Assembly (NCBI GenBank): GCA_963666825.2
Contig: OY763044.2
Span: 186,001-250,000 of the forward strand
Length of the DNA stretch: 64,000 nucleotides
Reading direction: 5' to 3'
Source of the DNA: Saccharicrinis sp963666825
Lineage (GTDB): Bacteria; Bacteroidota; Bacteroidia; Bacteroidales; Marinilabiliaceae
Shown: one piece after another, positions 39,680-48,829 of the stretch
Layout: each line of letters starts with the position of its first letter
How positions within the stretch are numbered: the first letter of the stretch is position 1
Notes under the pieces: generated by a model
The model's database searches: none
Told to the model about the DNA's origin: nothing
The model's input: the letters and a program-made list of their open reading frames with translations, nothing else
Made by a program: the position numbers and the translations under genes

Positions 39680-41284
39680 ATGAATAAAAAGATATTATAT
39701 ATATTAGCGATAATTGGAGTCTTCTATTTAAGTTCTTGTGAAGATTTTATTGAAATAGAAGAGCGAGGCAAACAAAACCTTGACAATTACTTTCAAACAG
39801 AAGATGAATGTATCTCGTTTGTAAATGGTGTTTATAAAAGCTTTTCTACAATTGAAGACTGGTGGCAGGAATGGCTTCGATTAGCCAATATAATGGCAAC
39901 TGATGATGCATGGATGGGTAACATTACCCAGGATAACAGTCACTCTTTTGCATTAGCTCATTACAACGTAACAGCTTCAAATGCACCTGATGCACTACAG
40001 AATTTTTATACTTATAAGTATTATAATATTTCAGCTGCAAATATTGCAATACAAAATATTCCTGATGCACCAATAGGAGATGACTTAAAGCAACGTTTAA
40101 TTGCTGAGTCAAAGTTTTTCAGAGCTTTTAGTTATTGGGAGCTAGTACAAAACTTTGGTGATGTGGTTTTGATACTAGAACCTAAAGGTACAGGAAGTTT
40201 AAACATGGAACGTTCACCAAAGAGTGAAGTATATGCCCAAATTATTCAGGATTTAAAAGATGCTGAAGCTGTTTTACCTACATCGTATTCCAGTGATAAT
40301 CTTGGTAGAGTAACAAAAGGTGCTTGTCAGGCATTGTTAGCAAGAACATATTTGTTTACAGGAGATTATACAAATGCATATTCATATGCTAATACCGTAA
40401 TTGAGTCAAGTACTTATCAGTTAGAACCAAATTTCGTTGATATCTGGAGTGTATATAACCACAATGGAATGGAGTCTATCTTTGAATGGCAGTCAAATAG
40501 TAATCAGAGTTATGCTATTGGTAGCAGGTTTGCGATTATCATGGCAGCTCGCGGACAAACCTGGGATGATCCAGAAAACAGTATGGATGGATGGGGTTGG
40601 TGCGTTCCTTCTTCAAATCTAGAGCAAGCTTATTTGTCAGAAGGTGATGACGTAAGAAGACAAAGTACTATTTGTAGAATGGGAGAGCCTGTTTATGGTG
40701 ATGAAGAAGCTAATCCATCTTACGATTTCTCTTATTCTCAGAATAAATCAGCCAGAGTATGGCGTAAGTTTTATACTCCAATAGCAATGCGTCGTGCGTT
40801 GGCCAGAGAGGATCAGCACGTACCACTTCCATATATCTTTTTACGTTTGGGAGAGATGTACTTAACAAGAGCTGAGGCTGCATTTCATTTAAACAATGAA
40901 GATCAGGCTTTAACCGATATTAATACATTAAGAGCAAGGGTTGGCCTTGATCCAAAAACAGGGCTTACTGGTAATAACTTACTATATGCCATCTGGAAAG
41001 AGCGTAGATTAGAAATGGCTAGTGAAGGAATGCGTTTGTATGATTTACGTCGTCAAATTGACCCGATTGCAAATAAACCAAGAATTGATGTTATGATGGG
41101 GCCTAACGGAACTTTTGTGAAGTACAACTTAGAAGAAAGTACTGATGAATGGGAGATAGGGCACCCTGAAGAGCGTCAGGATAAGGGAGTTATGTTTCAG
41201 GAGGGAAGACATGAATTATGGCCTATTCCACAATCAGAGATAGATAGAAGTAACGGTGTTATTTCTCAAAATCCAAATTATTAA
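39680..41284 (+). CDS. SusD-like outer membrane glycan-binding lipoprotein
   Basis: 534 residues from ATG 39680. An upstream in-frame ATG at 39653 would overlap susC and has no signal sequence, so I reject it. Lipoprotein signal with C20 (FYLSSC) and acidic residues after it. Typical SusD/RagB features: 'LDNYFQTEDECISFVNGVYKSF', 'LIAESKFFRAFSYWELVQNFGDV', 'GACQALLARTYLFTGDYTNAYSYANTVI' (TPR-like helices), 'PLPYIFLRLGEMYLTRAEA' and the end 'LWPIPQSEIDRS.G.ISQNPNY'. It forms the lid of the SusC transporter. A strong terminator follows. Confidence 0.95.
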   Translation: MNKKILYILAIIGVFYLSSCEDFIEIEERGKQNLDNYFQTEDECISFVNGVYKSFSTIEDWWQEWLRLANIMATDDAWMGNITQDNSHSFALAHYNVTASNAPDALQNFYTYKYYNISAANIAIQNIPDAPIGDDLKQRLIAESKFFRAFSYWELVQNFGDVVLILEPKGTGSLNMERSPKSEVYAQIIQDLKDAEAVLPTSYSSDNLGRVTKGACQALLARTYLFTGDYTNAYSYANTVIESSTYQLEPNFVDIWSVYNHNGMESIFEWQSNSNQSYAIGSRFAIIMAARGQTWDDPENSMDGWGWCVPSSNLEQAYLSEGDDVRRQSTICRMGEPVYGDEEANPSYDFSYSQNKSARVWRKFYTPIAMRRALAREDQHVPLPYIFLRLGEMYLTRAEAAFHLNNEDQALTDINTLRARVGLDPKTGLTGNNLLYAIWKERRLEMASEGMRLYDLRRQIDPIANKPRIDVMMGPNGTFVKYNLEESTDEWEIGHPEERQDKGVMFQEGRHELWPIPQSEIDRSNGVISQNPNY

Positions 41285-41298
41285 TCAATAAGTTCGTT

Positions 41299-41346
41299 GG
41301 CTGTTCTCTGAAGAATGATATTTCAGTGGAGAACAGCCTTTTTTTC
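41299..41346 (+). terminator. Intrinsic terminator after susD
   Basis: The stem GGCTGTTCTC (41299-41308) with GAGAACAGCC (41329-41338) is perfect over 10 bp, has a loop that can pair further, and is followed by a T-run. It separates the SusCD message from the downstream GH30 and GH2 genes. Confidence 0.9.
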
Positions 41347-41366
41347 TCAATTAGAAGGTAATTCTT

Positions 41367-42995
41367 ATGCGTTTTAAAAATTTAAGATATATAGTTATTC
41401 TTGTTTGTGTATTATTGATTTCCTGTAATAAAGATGAATCCAAACCTGATGAAAATATTAGTACTGCAGATAAGATTTATATCAATCCGGATATCGAATT
41501 TCAAACAATAGATGGCTTTGGAGCTTCAGATGCCTGGAGATGTAAAAATGTTGGTAAGAATTGGCCTTTAGAAAAACGAGAAGCAATTGCAGACTTATTA
41601 TTTAGTCAGGATTTAAAAGAAGATGGAAGTCCGGAAGGAATTGGTTTATCATTGTGGAGGTTTTATATCGGGGCAGGAAGTGAAGAGCAAGGTAGCGCAA
41701 GTGGAATTAGTAATGATTGGCGTAGAGCTGAATGTTTTTTGAATGCAGATGGAACATATGACTGGACTAAACAAGAAGGTCAACAATGGTTTTTACAAGC
41801 AGCAAAAAACAGAGGTGTAGATCATTTGTTAGCTTTTTCTATTTCGGCTCCTGTTCATTACGCTAAAAATGAAAGAGCTTATGCTCCTGAGGATGGGAAT
41901 ATGAATATAAAGCCTGGTTTTATGGATGACTATGCTCAATTTTTAGCTGATGTTGTAGAGCATTTTAAAAGTGAAGGTTTAGAATTTGATTATTTAAGTC
42001 CTGTTAATGAAACACAATGGGATTGGACTAGTGGAGGTCAGGAAGGAACTCCGGCTACAAATGCAGAAATAACGCAATTTGTATCTTTAATTTCTGATGA
42101 ACTTCAGGCAAAATCTTTGGAAACAGAAATAACCATTTCAGAAGCAGGAAGTCTTACTTATTTATATCAAGATGCTGATAAGGCAGGCAGGGCTAATCAG
42201 ATAGAAGATTTCTTTGCTTCCTATTCTTCAAACTATTTGGGAGTTATACCAAACGTAAAAAATACTATTTCAGGGCATAGCTACTGGACTACAGCAAATT
42301 TAAATGATTTAATATCTGTTCGTCAGAATTTAGCATCAAAATTAAGATCAGTTTCTTCTGATTTGAGCTACTGGCAATCTGAGTTTAGTATGCTTGAATA
42401 TAGTAATGATATAGGAGGAGGTTGGGATCGTGATTTATCGATCAATACAGCTTTATATGTGGCAAGGGTGATTCATGCAGATTTAACCTATGCTAATGCA
42501 TCGGCATGGCAGTGGTGGACTGCTATCAGTCAATATGATTATAAAGACGGATTAATATATATTGATAATGATAATAATGGAATTAGAAGCTCAAGTGATC
42601 CGGATTCAGAAAATTTAAAATACGACGGCTATTACAGAGACTCGAAAGCATTATGGGCATTAGGTAACTTTTCAAGGTTTATTCGTCCGGGCATGAAAAG
42701 AATTCAAGCTGGATTTTCCATTCCTAAAGGAGATCAACAGATGTTGGAATCATTGATGATATCAGCTTATAAGGATGAAGAAACAAAGAGAATGGTAATT
42801 GTTTTTGTGAATTATTCAAATTCAGATAAAGATATTTCATTAGGAAGTTTAAATGAAAAATTTTCAATTGAAAATAATGTTTTTGATACTTATATAACCT
42901 CTGAAACAGAGAGCCTAAAAAAGAGTCAGGTTCAGGCGGAAGAATTTACAATACCTGCGAGATCTATAACAACATTGGTTGGAACTTACTATTGA
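41367..42995 (+). CDS. GH30-family glycosidase, lipoprotein (second copy)
   Basis: 542 residues. Lipoprotein signal with C20 (LLISC), then 'NKDESKPDEN'. It is homologous along its length to the GH30 enzyme at 33377-34987 ('DGFGASDAWRCKNVGKNWP', 'GIGLSLWRFYIGAGSEEQG', 'WWTAISQYDYKDGLIY'). Catalytic residues: acid/base E215 in 'SPVNETQWDW' (here N-E-T instead of N-E-P) and nucleophile E339 in 'YWQSEFSMLE'. Being lipid-anchored, it probably works at the outer membrane while the first copy is soluble, a common split in polysaccharide utilisation regions. It follows the susD terminator by 21 bp, so it needs its own promoter or read-through. Confidence 0.85.
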   Translation: MRFKNLRYIVILVCVLLISCNKDESKPDENISTADKIYINPDIEFQTIDGFGASDAWRCKNVGKNWPLEKREAIADLLFSQDLKEDGSPEGIGLSLWRFYIGAGSEEQGSASGISNDWRRAECFLNADGTYDWTKQEGQQWFLQAAKNRGVDHLLAFSISAPVHYAKNERAYAPEDGNMNIKPGFMDDYAQFLADVVEHFKSEGLEFDYLSPVNETQWDWTSGGQEGTPATNAEITQFVSLISDELQAKSLETEITISEAGSLTYLYQDADKAGRANQIEDFFASYSSNYLGVIPNVKNTISGHSYWTTANLNDLISVRQNLASKLRSVSSDLSYWQSEFSMLEYSNDIGGGWDRDLSINTALYVARVIHADLTYANASAWQWWTAISQYDYKDGLIYIDNDNNGIRSSSDPDSENLKYDGYYRDSKALWALGNFSRFIRPGMKRIQAGFSIPKGDQQMLESLMISAYKDEETKRMVIVFVNYSNSDKDISLGSLNEKFSIENNVFDTYITSETESLKKSQVQAEEFTIPARSITTLVGTYY

Positions 42996-43015
42996 AATTA
43001 GAGATATTAGACAAA

Positions 43016-43047
43016 AGATAAGAGATAAGAGATAAGAGATAAGAGAC
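43016..43047. repeat. Heptamer tandem repeat (AGATAAG x4)
   Basis: Four perfect copies of AGATAAG (43016-43043) plus AGAC lie 21 bp after the GH30 stop. The complementary sense, CTTTATCTCTTCGCTCTATG, appears at 43089-43108, so the transcript could fold into a long imperfect stem. Confidence 0.85.
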
Positions 43048-43235
43048 TTACAACTGTTTTGTTTGAAAACTAATATTTAAGTTTAATAACTTTATCTCTT
43101 CGCTCTATGTCATATGTAAACATACAAGAGATATAAAGTCCCAAGAATAATATTTCTTATTAATGTACTTATAGTTAAAGTGGAATTAATTCGGGCAAAT
43201 TCCATATGACCAAAGAAAGAAAAAATTTAAACATT

Positions 43236-46016
43236 ATGAACTATAATTATTTAAGGTTTAAGAACTGGGGATTATTAGTCTGTTTAATACTTTTGTTAAC
43301 CAATTGTACTACTACAGAAGATAAGAAATTTATTTCCTTGAAAGGGGAGTGGGTTGTAAAGTTAGATGAAGCAGATAAAGGGAAAACAGAGCAATGGTTT
43401 AATGAAATTCAAAGCAATGCAGTAGCAATAACTTTGCCTTCAACATTAGATGAAGCTGGTTTAGGTGAAGAGATTATTGTGGAGCCTGAATTGAACAAGG
43501 AAGTCTTGTATGAGTTAAGCAGAAAAAATAAATATATAGGTGCAGCCTGGTATCAGAAAGAAATTGAAGTTCCGAAAAATATGGCCAATAAAGAGCTTGT
43601 TTTGGAAATGGAAAGAGTAATCTGGAAATCAGAAGTGTGGGTAGATGGTGAGTATAAGGGTACAGATAATAGTTTAGTTAGTGCTCATCAGATATCATTG
43701 GGTAAAATTACTCCGGGTAAACATATTTTGACTATATGTATAGATAATCGTCAGCAATATGATTTGTTCGATAATAGCAGAGGTAGAACATTAACACATT
43801 CATATACTGAAACCACCCAGATTATGTGGAATGGAATTTTGGGTGATTTTCAATTGAAGGTTGTACCAACTTATTCAATTGAAGAGTTGCAAGTTTATCC
43901 TGATGTTCAAAACGGATCAGTAGAAATTGTAGCCAAAGCAAAAGGTCAATCAGAAAATGACATAACTGTACAGGTTATAGATAAGTTTGGAAAACAAGTG
44001 TCTCATGTAGAAGTAAATGCAGAGAAAAATATTAAAGTGGAGTTGACTGGTGATTTTTTGCCATGGGATGAACATCATCCTGTTATTTATACGGCTCAGA
44101 TTAAAAATGCAAAGGGAGATATACTGGCTCAAGCTGATTTTGGATTGCGCAAAATTGAATCAGTTGAAAATAACATGCTTTTAAATGGGAAAAGACTATT
44201 TTTAAGAGGAACATTAGAATGTTGTATTTTCCCATTAACAGGTCATCCTCCAATGAATAAAGAAGGATGGTTAAAAGTATTTGAATCAGCAAAATCATAT
44301 GGTTTAAATCATATTCGCTTTCACTCCTGGTGTCCTCCTCAAGATGCTTTTGAAGTTGCAGATAGTTTAGGTTTTTACCTTCAGGTTGAAATGCCAAACT
44401 GGTCACTTAAGTATGGTCAGGAGCCGGAAATGGTAAAATGGATGGAGCGAGAAGGAGAAAGAATGATTCGCAATTATGGTAATCATCCTTCGTTTTGTAT
44501 GATGGCTATGGGTAACGAACTGGAAGGTGATTATGAACTATTGACTTCATTTGTAAAGAAATTACAGAATGAAGATCCAAGGCATCTTTATACAACTACA
44601 GCATTTACATTCCAGAAGCCTCATTCTGAGGAGCCAGATGAGGTAGATGAGTATTGGATTACTCAATGGACTAAAGACGGATGGGTGCGAGGTCAGGGTG
44701 TATTTGACGATTATGCACCAAGTTTTGATAAGGATTACCGTGCAAGTATAGAGTTTTTGGATATTCCTTTAATTACTCATGAAATAGGCCAGTATTCTGT
44801 TTATCCTAACTTAAAAGAAATTGAAAAATATACAGGAGTATTAGCACCTAAGAACTTTGAGGCTATTAAAGCTGATTTAGAGAAGAAAGGCAGATTGGAT
44901 AAAGCTGAAGATTACTTAAAAGCTTCAGGTCAATTGGCTAAAATTCTTTATAAAGAAGAAGTAGAACGAGCTTTAAAAACTCCAGGAATCAGTGGTTTTC
45001 AATTATTAGATTTACATGATTTCCCTGGTCAAGGTACAGCTCTTGTGGGTATGCTTGATGCATTTTGGGATTCGAAAGGAATTGTAACCGGAGATGAATT
45101 TAAAACTTTTTGTAATGATCTTGTTCCATTAATAAAATTTGAAAAGGCAGTTTATACCAACAATGAAGTGTTTACTGCTAAAGCAGAGGTAGCTAATTAT
45201 TGGAAGGATTTAGATACACCAACTTTTGATTGGAGTATTACACAAAAAGGATCTGTATTAAAATCGGGTAGCCTTGAATCAAAAATGATTAAACAAGGCA
45301 GCTATGCAGAAGTTGGTGCTTTTGAATTTGAATTAAAAGATATACATGAACCTCAAAAATTGGATGTCACTTTAAGTTTACAAGGTACAGATTATAAAAA
45401 TTCATGGTCTGTTTGGGTATATCCTCAAGTTCAAAAAGTTGACAAAAAAGATGTCGTAGTCACATCAAATTGGATTTTAGCAGAGAAAGCACTAAATGAA
45501 GGAAAAAAAGTATTATTTACTCCTGCCTTAAAAGAAATAAATGGTATTGAAGGAAAGTTTGTTCCTGTTTTCTGGAGTCCGGTTCATTTCCCGAATCAGC
45601 CAGGAAGTATGGGATTATTAATAAAAGATCAACATCCTTTATTCAATGAATTTCCTACAGAATATCATACTAATTGGCAGTGGTGGGATTTATGTAAACA
45701 ATCAAAGTCTTTAGAAGTAGATAAAATAGTTGTTGATCCTGTTGTTACTGTAGTTGATAATTTCTTTAAAAATCGTGATTTGTCAAACTTGTTTGAAGTT
45801 AATGTTGGGAAAGGTAAATTAGTATTTAGTGGGATTGATTTACATTCAAATCTGGATAATCGCATTACAGCAAATGCTTTGTTAAATAGTATTGTAGATT
45901 ATATGAATACGCCTAAGTTTACTCCTAAACAAAGTGTTACATTTAAGTCATTAAGCGATTTATTTCAACGTGATCCGGATGCTAAGGAAGCTGCAAAAAA
46001 GGGTCTGTATGAGTAA
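43236..46016 (+). CDS. GH2-family glycosidase, lipoprotein
   Basis: 926 residues from ATG 43236; an ATG at 43206 is possible but would put ten residues before the signal. Lipid cysteine C24 (LLLTNC). Layout: sugar-binding jelly roll (about 35-215, 'RGRTLTHSYTETTQIMWNGILGDF'), Ig-like domain (about 220-305), then the TIM barrel ('LRKIESVENNMLLNGKRLFLRG', 'NHIRFHSWCPP'). Catalytic Glu are about E428 in 'MGNELEGD' (acid/base) and about E516 in 'THEIGQY' (nucleophile). After the barrel come ~330 residues of extra beta domains. This is the exo-acting beta-glycosidase family of beta-galactosidases, beta-glucuronidases and beta-mannosidases. Exact specificity cannot be read; with the GH30 enzymes, galactose or glucuronic acid side units are plausible. 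Confidence 0.85.
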   Translation: MNYNYLRFKNWGLLVCLILLLTNCTTTEDKKFISLKGEWVVKLDEADKGKTEQWFNEIQSNAVAITLPSTLDEAGLGEEIIVEPELNKEVLYELSRKNKYIGAAWYQKEIEVPKNMANKELVLEMERVIWKSEVWVDGEYKGTDNSLVSAHQISLGKITPGKHILTICIDNRQQYDLFDNSRGRTLTHSYTETTQIMWNGILGDFQLKVVPTYSIEELQVYPDVQNGSVEIVAKAKGQSENDITVQVIDKFGKQVSHVEVNAEKNIKVELTGDFLPWDEHHPVIYTAQIKNAKGDILAQADFGLRKIESVENNMLLNGKRLFLRGTLECCIFPLTGHPPMNKEGWLKVFESAKSYGLNHIRFHSWCPPQDAFEVADSLGFYLQVEMPNWSLKYGQEPEMVKWMEREGERMIRNYGNHPSFCMMAMGNELEGDYELLTSFVKKLQNEDPRHLYTTTAFTFQKPHSEEPDEVDEYWITQWTKDGWVRGQGVFDDYAPSFDKDYRASIEFLDIPLITHEIGQYSVYPNLKEIEKYTGVLAPKNFEAIKADLEKKGRLDKAEDYLKASGQLAKILYKEEVERALKTPGISGFQLLDLHDFPGQGTALVGMLDAFWDSKGIVTGDEFKTFCNDLVPLIKFEKAVYTNNEVFTAKAEVANYWKDLDTPTFDWSITQKGSVLKSGSLESKMIKQGSYAEVGAFEFELKDIHEPQKLDVTLSLQGTDYKNSWSVWVYPQVQKVDKKDVVVTSNWILAEKALNEGKKVLFTPALKEINGIEGKFVPVFWSPVHFPNQPGSMGLLIKDQHPLFNEFPTEYHTNWQWWDLCKQSKSLEVDKIVVDPVVTVVDNFFKNRDLSNLFEVNVGKGKLVFSGIDLHSNLDNRITANALLNSIVDYMNTPKFTPKQSVTFKSLSDLFQRDPDAKEAAKKGLYE

Positions 46017-46104
46017 ATGTTAAGCGCAGAGAGCATTGAGCAAAGAGTCGTGTGATGCTAAAAATATTTGCTAACAGCAATAAGTTATAAAAATGATAAA
46101 AGAT

Positions 46105-46136
46105 AGGTTGTTACATAAACGTAGCAGCCTTTTTTT
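46105..46136 (+). terminator. Intrinsic terminator after the GH2 gene
   Basis: The stem AGGTTGTTAC (46105-46114) with GTAGCAGCCT (46121-46130) uses two G-T pairs around an ATAAAC loop and is followed by TTTTTT. Confidence 0.88.
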
Positions 46137-46255
46137 ATCTTGTTCAAAGAAAAAAGAGGACGAGAAGTTTAATATTGATCCCTCTCTTTCTTGCAGTTCT
46201 TTACTCTCCATGTAATTCTCTCGTCCCTGAGTTCTACGCTCTTTGCCCTGTGCAA

Positions 46256-47134
46256 TTATCCCTTTAACTTTTTACGGTATTCTTTTGGCGATATTGTCAT
46301 TATTTTTTTAAAAATTCGGGAGAAGTAATAGGGATCATCATAACCCACTTCTTGCGATATGGATTTAATATTAAGAGGTGTATGATCCAGTAATCGGCAT
46401 GCACTTTGTATTTTTAATTGGATGAGATAGTTTAACGGAGATTCCCCTGTTTTTTGTTTAAATAACAACGAGTAATGAGCAACTGATAAATTAGCGTTTT
46501 GGGCTAAATCTTCCAGGGTCAACTTTTCTTTAAGATGGTTTCTCATATGAAAAATAGATTTGTCAATCAAATCCTTTTCCAGAGGTTTTCTTACCTGTCT
46601 GTATTGACTTAAGTATCTGAATGAGGCTAAGAAGTGCCATAAACAAATATTGGAGTAGTCAATGTTTTCCATACTAAAACCCATTTCCAGATTTTGTATC
46701 ATCTCTTCAAAAAGATCCAACCGTTCATCAATACGCGATATTTCTGAAGGAGTAATATTTTGAGCTTCGCTAATTGTATCAATAAAATATTCTGCTGTTA
46801 AGCCACTAAAGTGAATCCAATATATACTCCATGGATTTACCTTAGAACTGCCATAAGTATGAGGTATATTTGCCGGAATTATAAAGTACTGATTCGCTTT
46901 TACGTAGATTTTGTTGTTTCCTAATAAAATCCATCCCTCGCCATCAATACAATACATTAATATATGTTGTTTACAGCCACTTGTTCTTTCTCGTAAGTGG
47001 TCTTTTGCTTTGGGGTAGTATCCAATGTCAGTAATATATAGTTGTTTGCTTATTGGATTATCTTGTATTTTGTCAATAATTAATTCCGGTATAATTACAG
47101 TTCGCTCACCTTGAAATCCATCTGGTTTTATCAT
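46256..47134 (-). CDS. AraC-family transcription regulator
   Basis: 292 residues. A cupin-type sensing part (about 30-150) contains 'CKQHILMYCIDGEGWILLGNNKIYVKANQYFIIPANIPHTYGSS', a usual sugar-binding AraC N-domain. It is followed by a two-helix-turn-helix DNA-binding domain (about 190-292: 'LTLEDLAQNANLSVAHYSLLFKQKTGESPLNYL', then 'SISQEVGYDDPYYFSRIFKKIMTISPKEYRKKL'). It is divergent from the MFS porter gene (186 bp between the starts), so it probably controls the MFS-DUF5107 pair and perhaps the GH2 gene. Confidence 0.92.
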   Translation of the reverse strand: MIKPDGFQGERTVIIPELIIDKIQDNPISKQLYITDIGYYPKAKDHLRERTSGCKQHILMYCIDGEGWILLGNNKIYVKANQYFIIPANIPHTYGSSKVNPWSIYWIHFSGLTAEYFIDTISEAQNITPSEISRIDERLDLFEEMIQNLEMGFSMENIDYSNICLWHFLASFRYLSQYRQVRKPLEKDLIDKSIFHMRNHLKEKLTLEDLAQNANLSVAHYSLLFKQKTGESPLNYLIQLKIQSACRLLDHTPLNIKSISQEVGYDDPYYFSRIFKKIMTISPKEYRKKLKG

Positions 47135-47177
47135 TTTTTACTTTTTGAGCTAAAATAATAAGATAGTCCATTAAAAT

Positions 47178-47185
47178 CAAATTTA
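47178..47185 (-). promoter_or_regulatory. Possible -7 element of the AraC-family gene
   Basis: On the minus strand it reads TAAATTTG, an exact TAnnTTTG match, 44 bp before the ATG at 47134. A -33 TTTG was not found. Confidence 0.35.
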
Positions 47186-47320
47186 CATCCATTTTATATT
47201 TTGTGTTATTTAGAGATATTTGTAATTGTTCAGTAACAAATATCAAATCTTCAAGAATAACAGATAAGAAAATATTGAACATCAAAATATATATAAATTT
47301 AAGTGACTAATTTTTAATAT

Positions 47321-48715
47321 ATGCAAAAAGTAAAATTTAACACACATTATATTCTATCTATATCATTAGTTTCTGCTCTCGGGGGATTGCTATTTGGTTA
47401 TGATTGGGTTGTAATAGGAGGGGCTAAGCCTTTTTATGAACAGTTTTTTAATATTGCCAACGATCCGGCAATGCAAGGATGGGCAATGAGTAGTGCTCTA
47501 ATTGGCTGTTTAGTAGGTGCTGCGATGTCAGGTATTTTAAGTGATAAATATGGACGTAAAAGGTTATTGATTTTTGCTGCATTCATGTTTACATTATCAG
47601 CTATAGGAACCGGAGTAGCAAATGATTTTACTGTATTTATTATATATCGTTTAATTGGAGGAATTGGTATTGGATTAGCCTCAACTTTATCTCCTATGTA
47701 TATTGCTGAGATAGCTCCTGCTGCAATGCGTGGAAGATTTGTATCACTTAATCAGTTAACTATAGTGCTGGGGATTTTAGGTGCACAATTGGCAAACTGG
47801 CAGATAGCAGAACCCATACCAGTTCATTTTACAGAACTGGATATATTAAATTCATGGAACGGGCAAATGGGATGGCGCTATATGTTTTGGGCAGAAACCA
47901 TTCCTGCAGGAGTCTTTTTCTTATTAATGTTCTTTGTTCCGGAAAGTCCTCGTTGGTTAGCCAAATCAGGAAATGAGTCAAAAGTTGAATCTATTTTGAT
48001 GAAAATTGGAGGTAAAGAGTATGCTGTGCAGGAGTATAATAATATCCATGCATCATTAAAAGGAGAAACTAAAAAGGTGGATTATAAAGAGTTGTTTGAG
48101 CCAGGAATACGAAAAGTTCTTTTAATAGGTATTGTATTAGCTGCTTTTCAGCAATGGTGTGGTATCAATGTAATATTTAATTATGCTGAGGAAATATTTA
48201 AAGCTGCAGGTTACGGTGTGTCGGATATCTTATTTAATATTGTGATCACAGGTGTTATCAATGTAATATTTACTTTTGTTGCCATATATACAGTTGATAA
48301 ATTAGGTCGTAGGGCATTAATGATCATTGGTTCTGCCGGCCTGGCGCTAATATATATTCTTGTAGGACTTACTTACTTCTTTCAAATTACAGGTGTGGCA
48401 TTGTTGATATTGATATTATTAGCAATAGCTACCTATGCCATGTCATTGGCCCCAATTGTATGGGTGGTTATTTCAGAAATATTCCCGAACAGAATCAGAG
48501 GTGCTGCAATGGCTATATCAACAATTGCATTGTGGACTGCAAGTTTTCTTTTAACCTATACGTTTCCTTTATTAAATGAAGCTTTGGGTGCAGCCGGAAC
48601 ATTTTGGTTATATGGAGTAATATGTTTGGCAGGATTCATATTCATTTACAAAAAACTACCTGAAACGAAAGGAAAATCATTAGAAGAGATAGAAAAGGAA
48701 ATTATTAAAGAATAA
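47321..48715 (+). CDS. Sugar porter (MFS, sugar:proton symporter-like)
   Basis: 464 residues with 12 membrane helices. Sugar-porter signatures: 'GGLLFGYDWVVIGGA', 'SDKYGRKR' between helices 2 and 3, 'PESPRWLAKSG' after helix 6, 'QQWCGIN' in helix 7, 'DKLGRRALM' between helices 8 and 9, and 'PETKGKSLEEIE' at the end. It resembles XylE-type monosaccharide:proton symporters of the inner membrane. Next to an AraC regulator and a DUF5107 protein, it probably brings in the monosaccharide released by the neighbouring enzymes. The sugar cannot be named from the sequence. Confidence 0.93.
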   Translation: MQKVKFNTHYILSISLVSALGGLLFGYDWVVIGGAKPFYEQFFNIANDPAMQGWAMSSALIGCLVGAAMSGILSDKYGRKRLLIFAAFMFTLSAIGTGVANDFTVFIIYRLIGGIGIGLASTLSPMYIAEIAPAAMRGRFVSLNQLTIVLGILGAQLANWQIAEPIPVHFTELDILNSWNGQMGWRYMFWAETIPAGVFFLLMFFVPESPRWLAKSGNESKVESILMKIGGKEYAVQEYNNIHASLKGETKKVDYKELFEPGIRKVLLIGIVLAAFQQWCGINVIFNYAEEIFKAAGYGVSDILFNIVITGVINVIFTFVAIYTVDKLGRRALMIIGSAGLALIYILVGLTYFFQITGVALLILILLAIATYAMSLAPIVWVVISEIFPNRIRGAAMAISTIALWTASFLLTYTFPLLNEALGAAGTFWLYGVICLAGFIFIYKKLPETKGKSLEEIEKEIIKE

Positions 48716-48728
48716 CTATATGCATTTA

Positions 48729-48750
48729 CCACACGTGGGGACACGTGCGG
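48729..48750. other. GC-rich hairpin between MFS and DUF5107 genes
   Basis: CCACACGTG (48729-48737) and CACGTGCGG (48742-48750) form an almost perfect 9-bp stem with a GGGA loop in an otherwise AT-rich stretch. No T-run follows, so it is not a simple terminator. It could stabilise the upstream message or bind a regulator (it contains CACGTG twice). Confidence 0.5.
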
Positions 48751-48829
48751 CAGCGTTTATACTACTTGCGATAGTTGGTAAGTAATTGAAATATTGGCTA
48801 ATAAATAAAATATAAGTGTCTCTTACGAG

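Noticed and set aside
47321..47400. Extra promoter element TATATTTTG near 47195 as -7 of the MFS gene
   Set aside because: It has one base too many for TAnnTTTG and is over 110 bp from the start codon.
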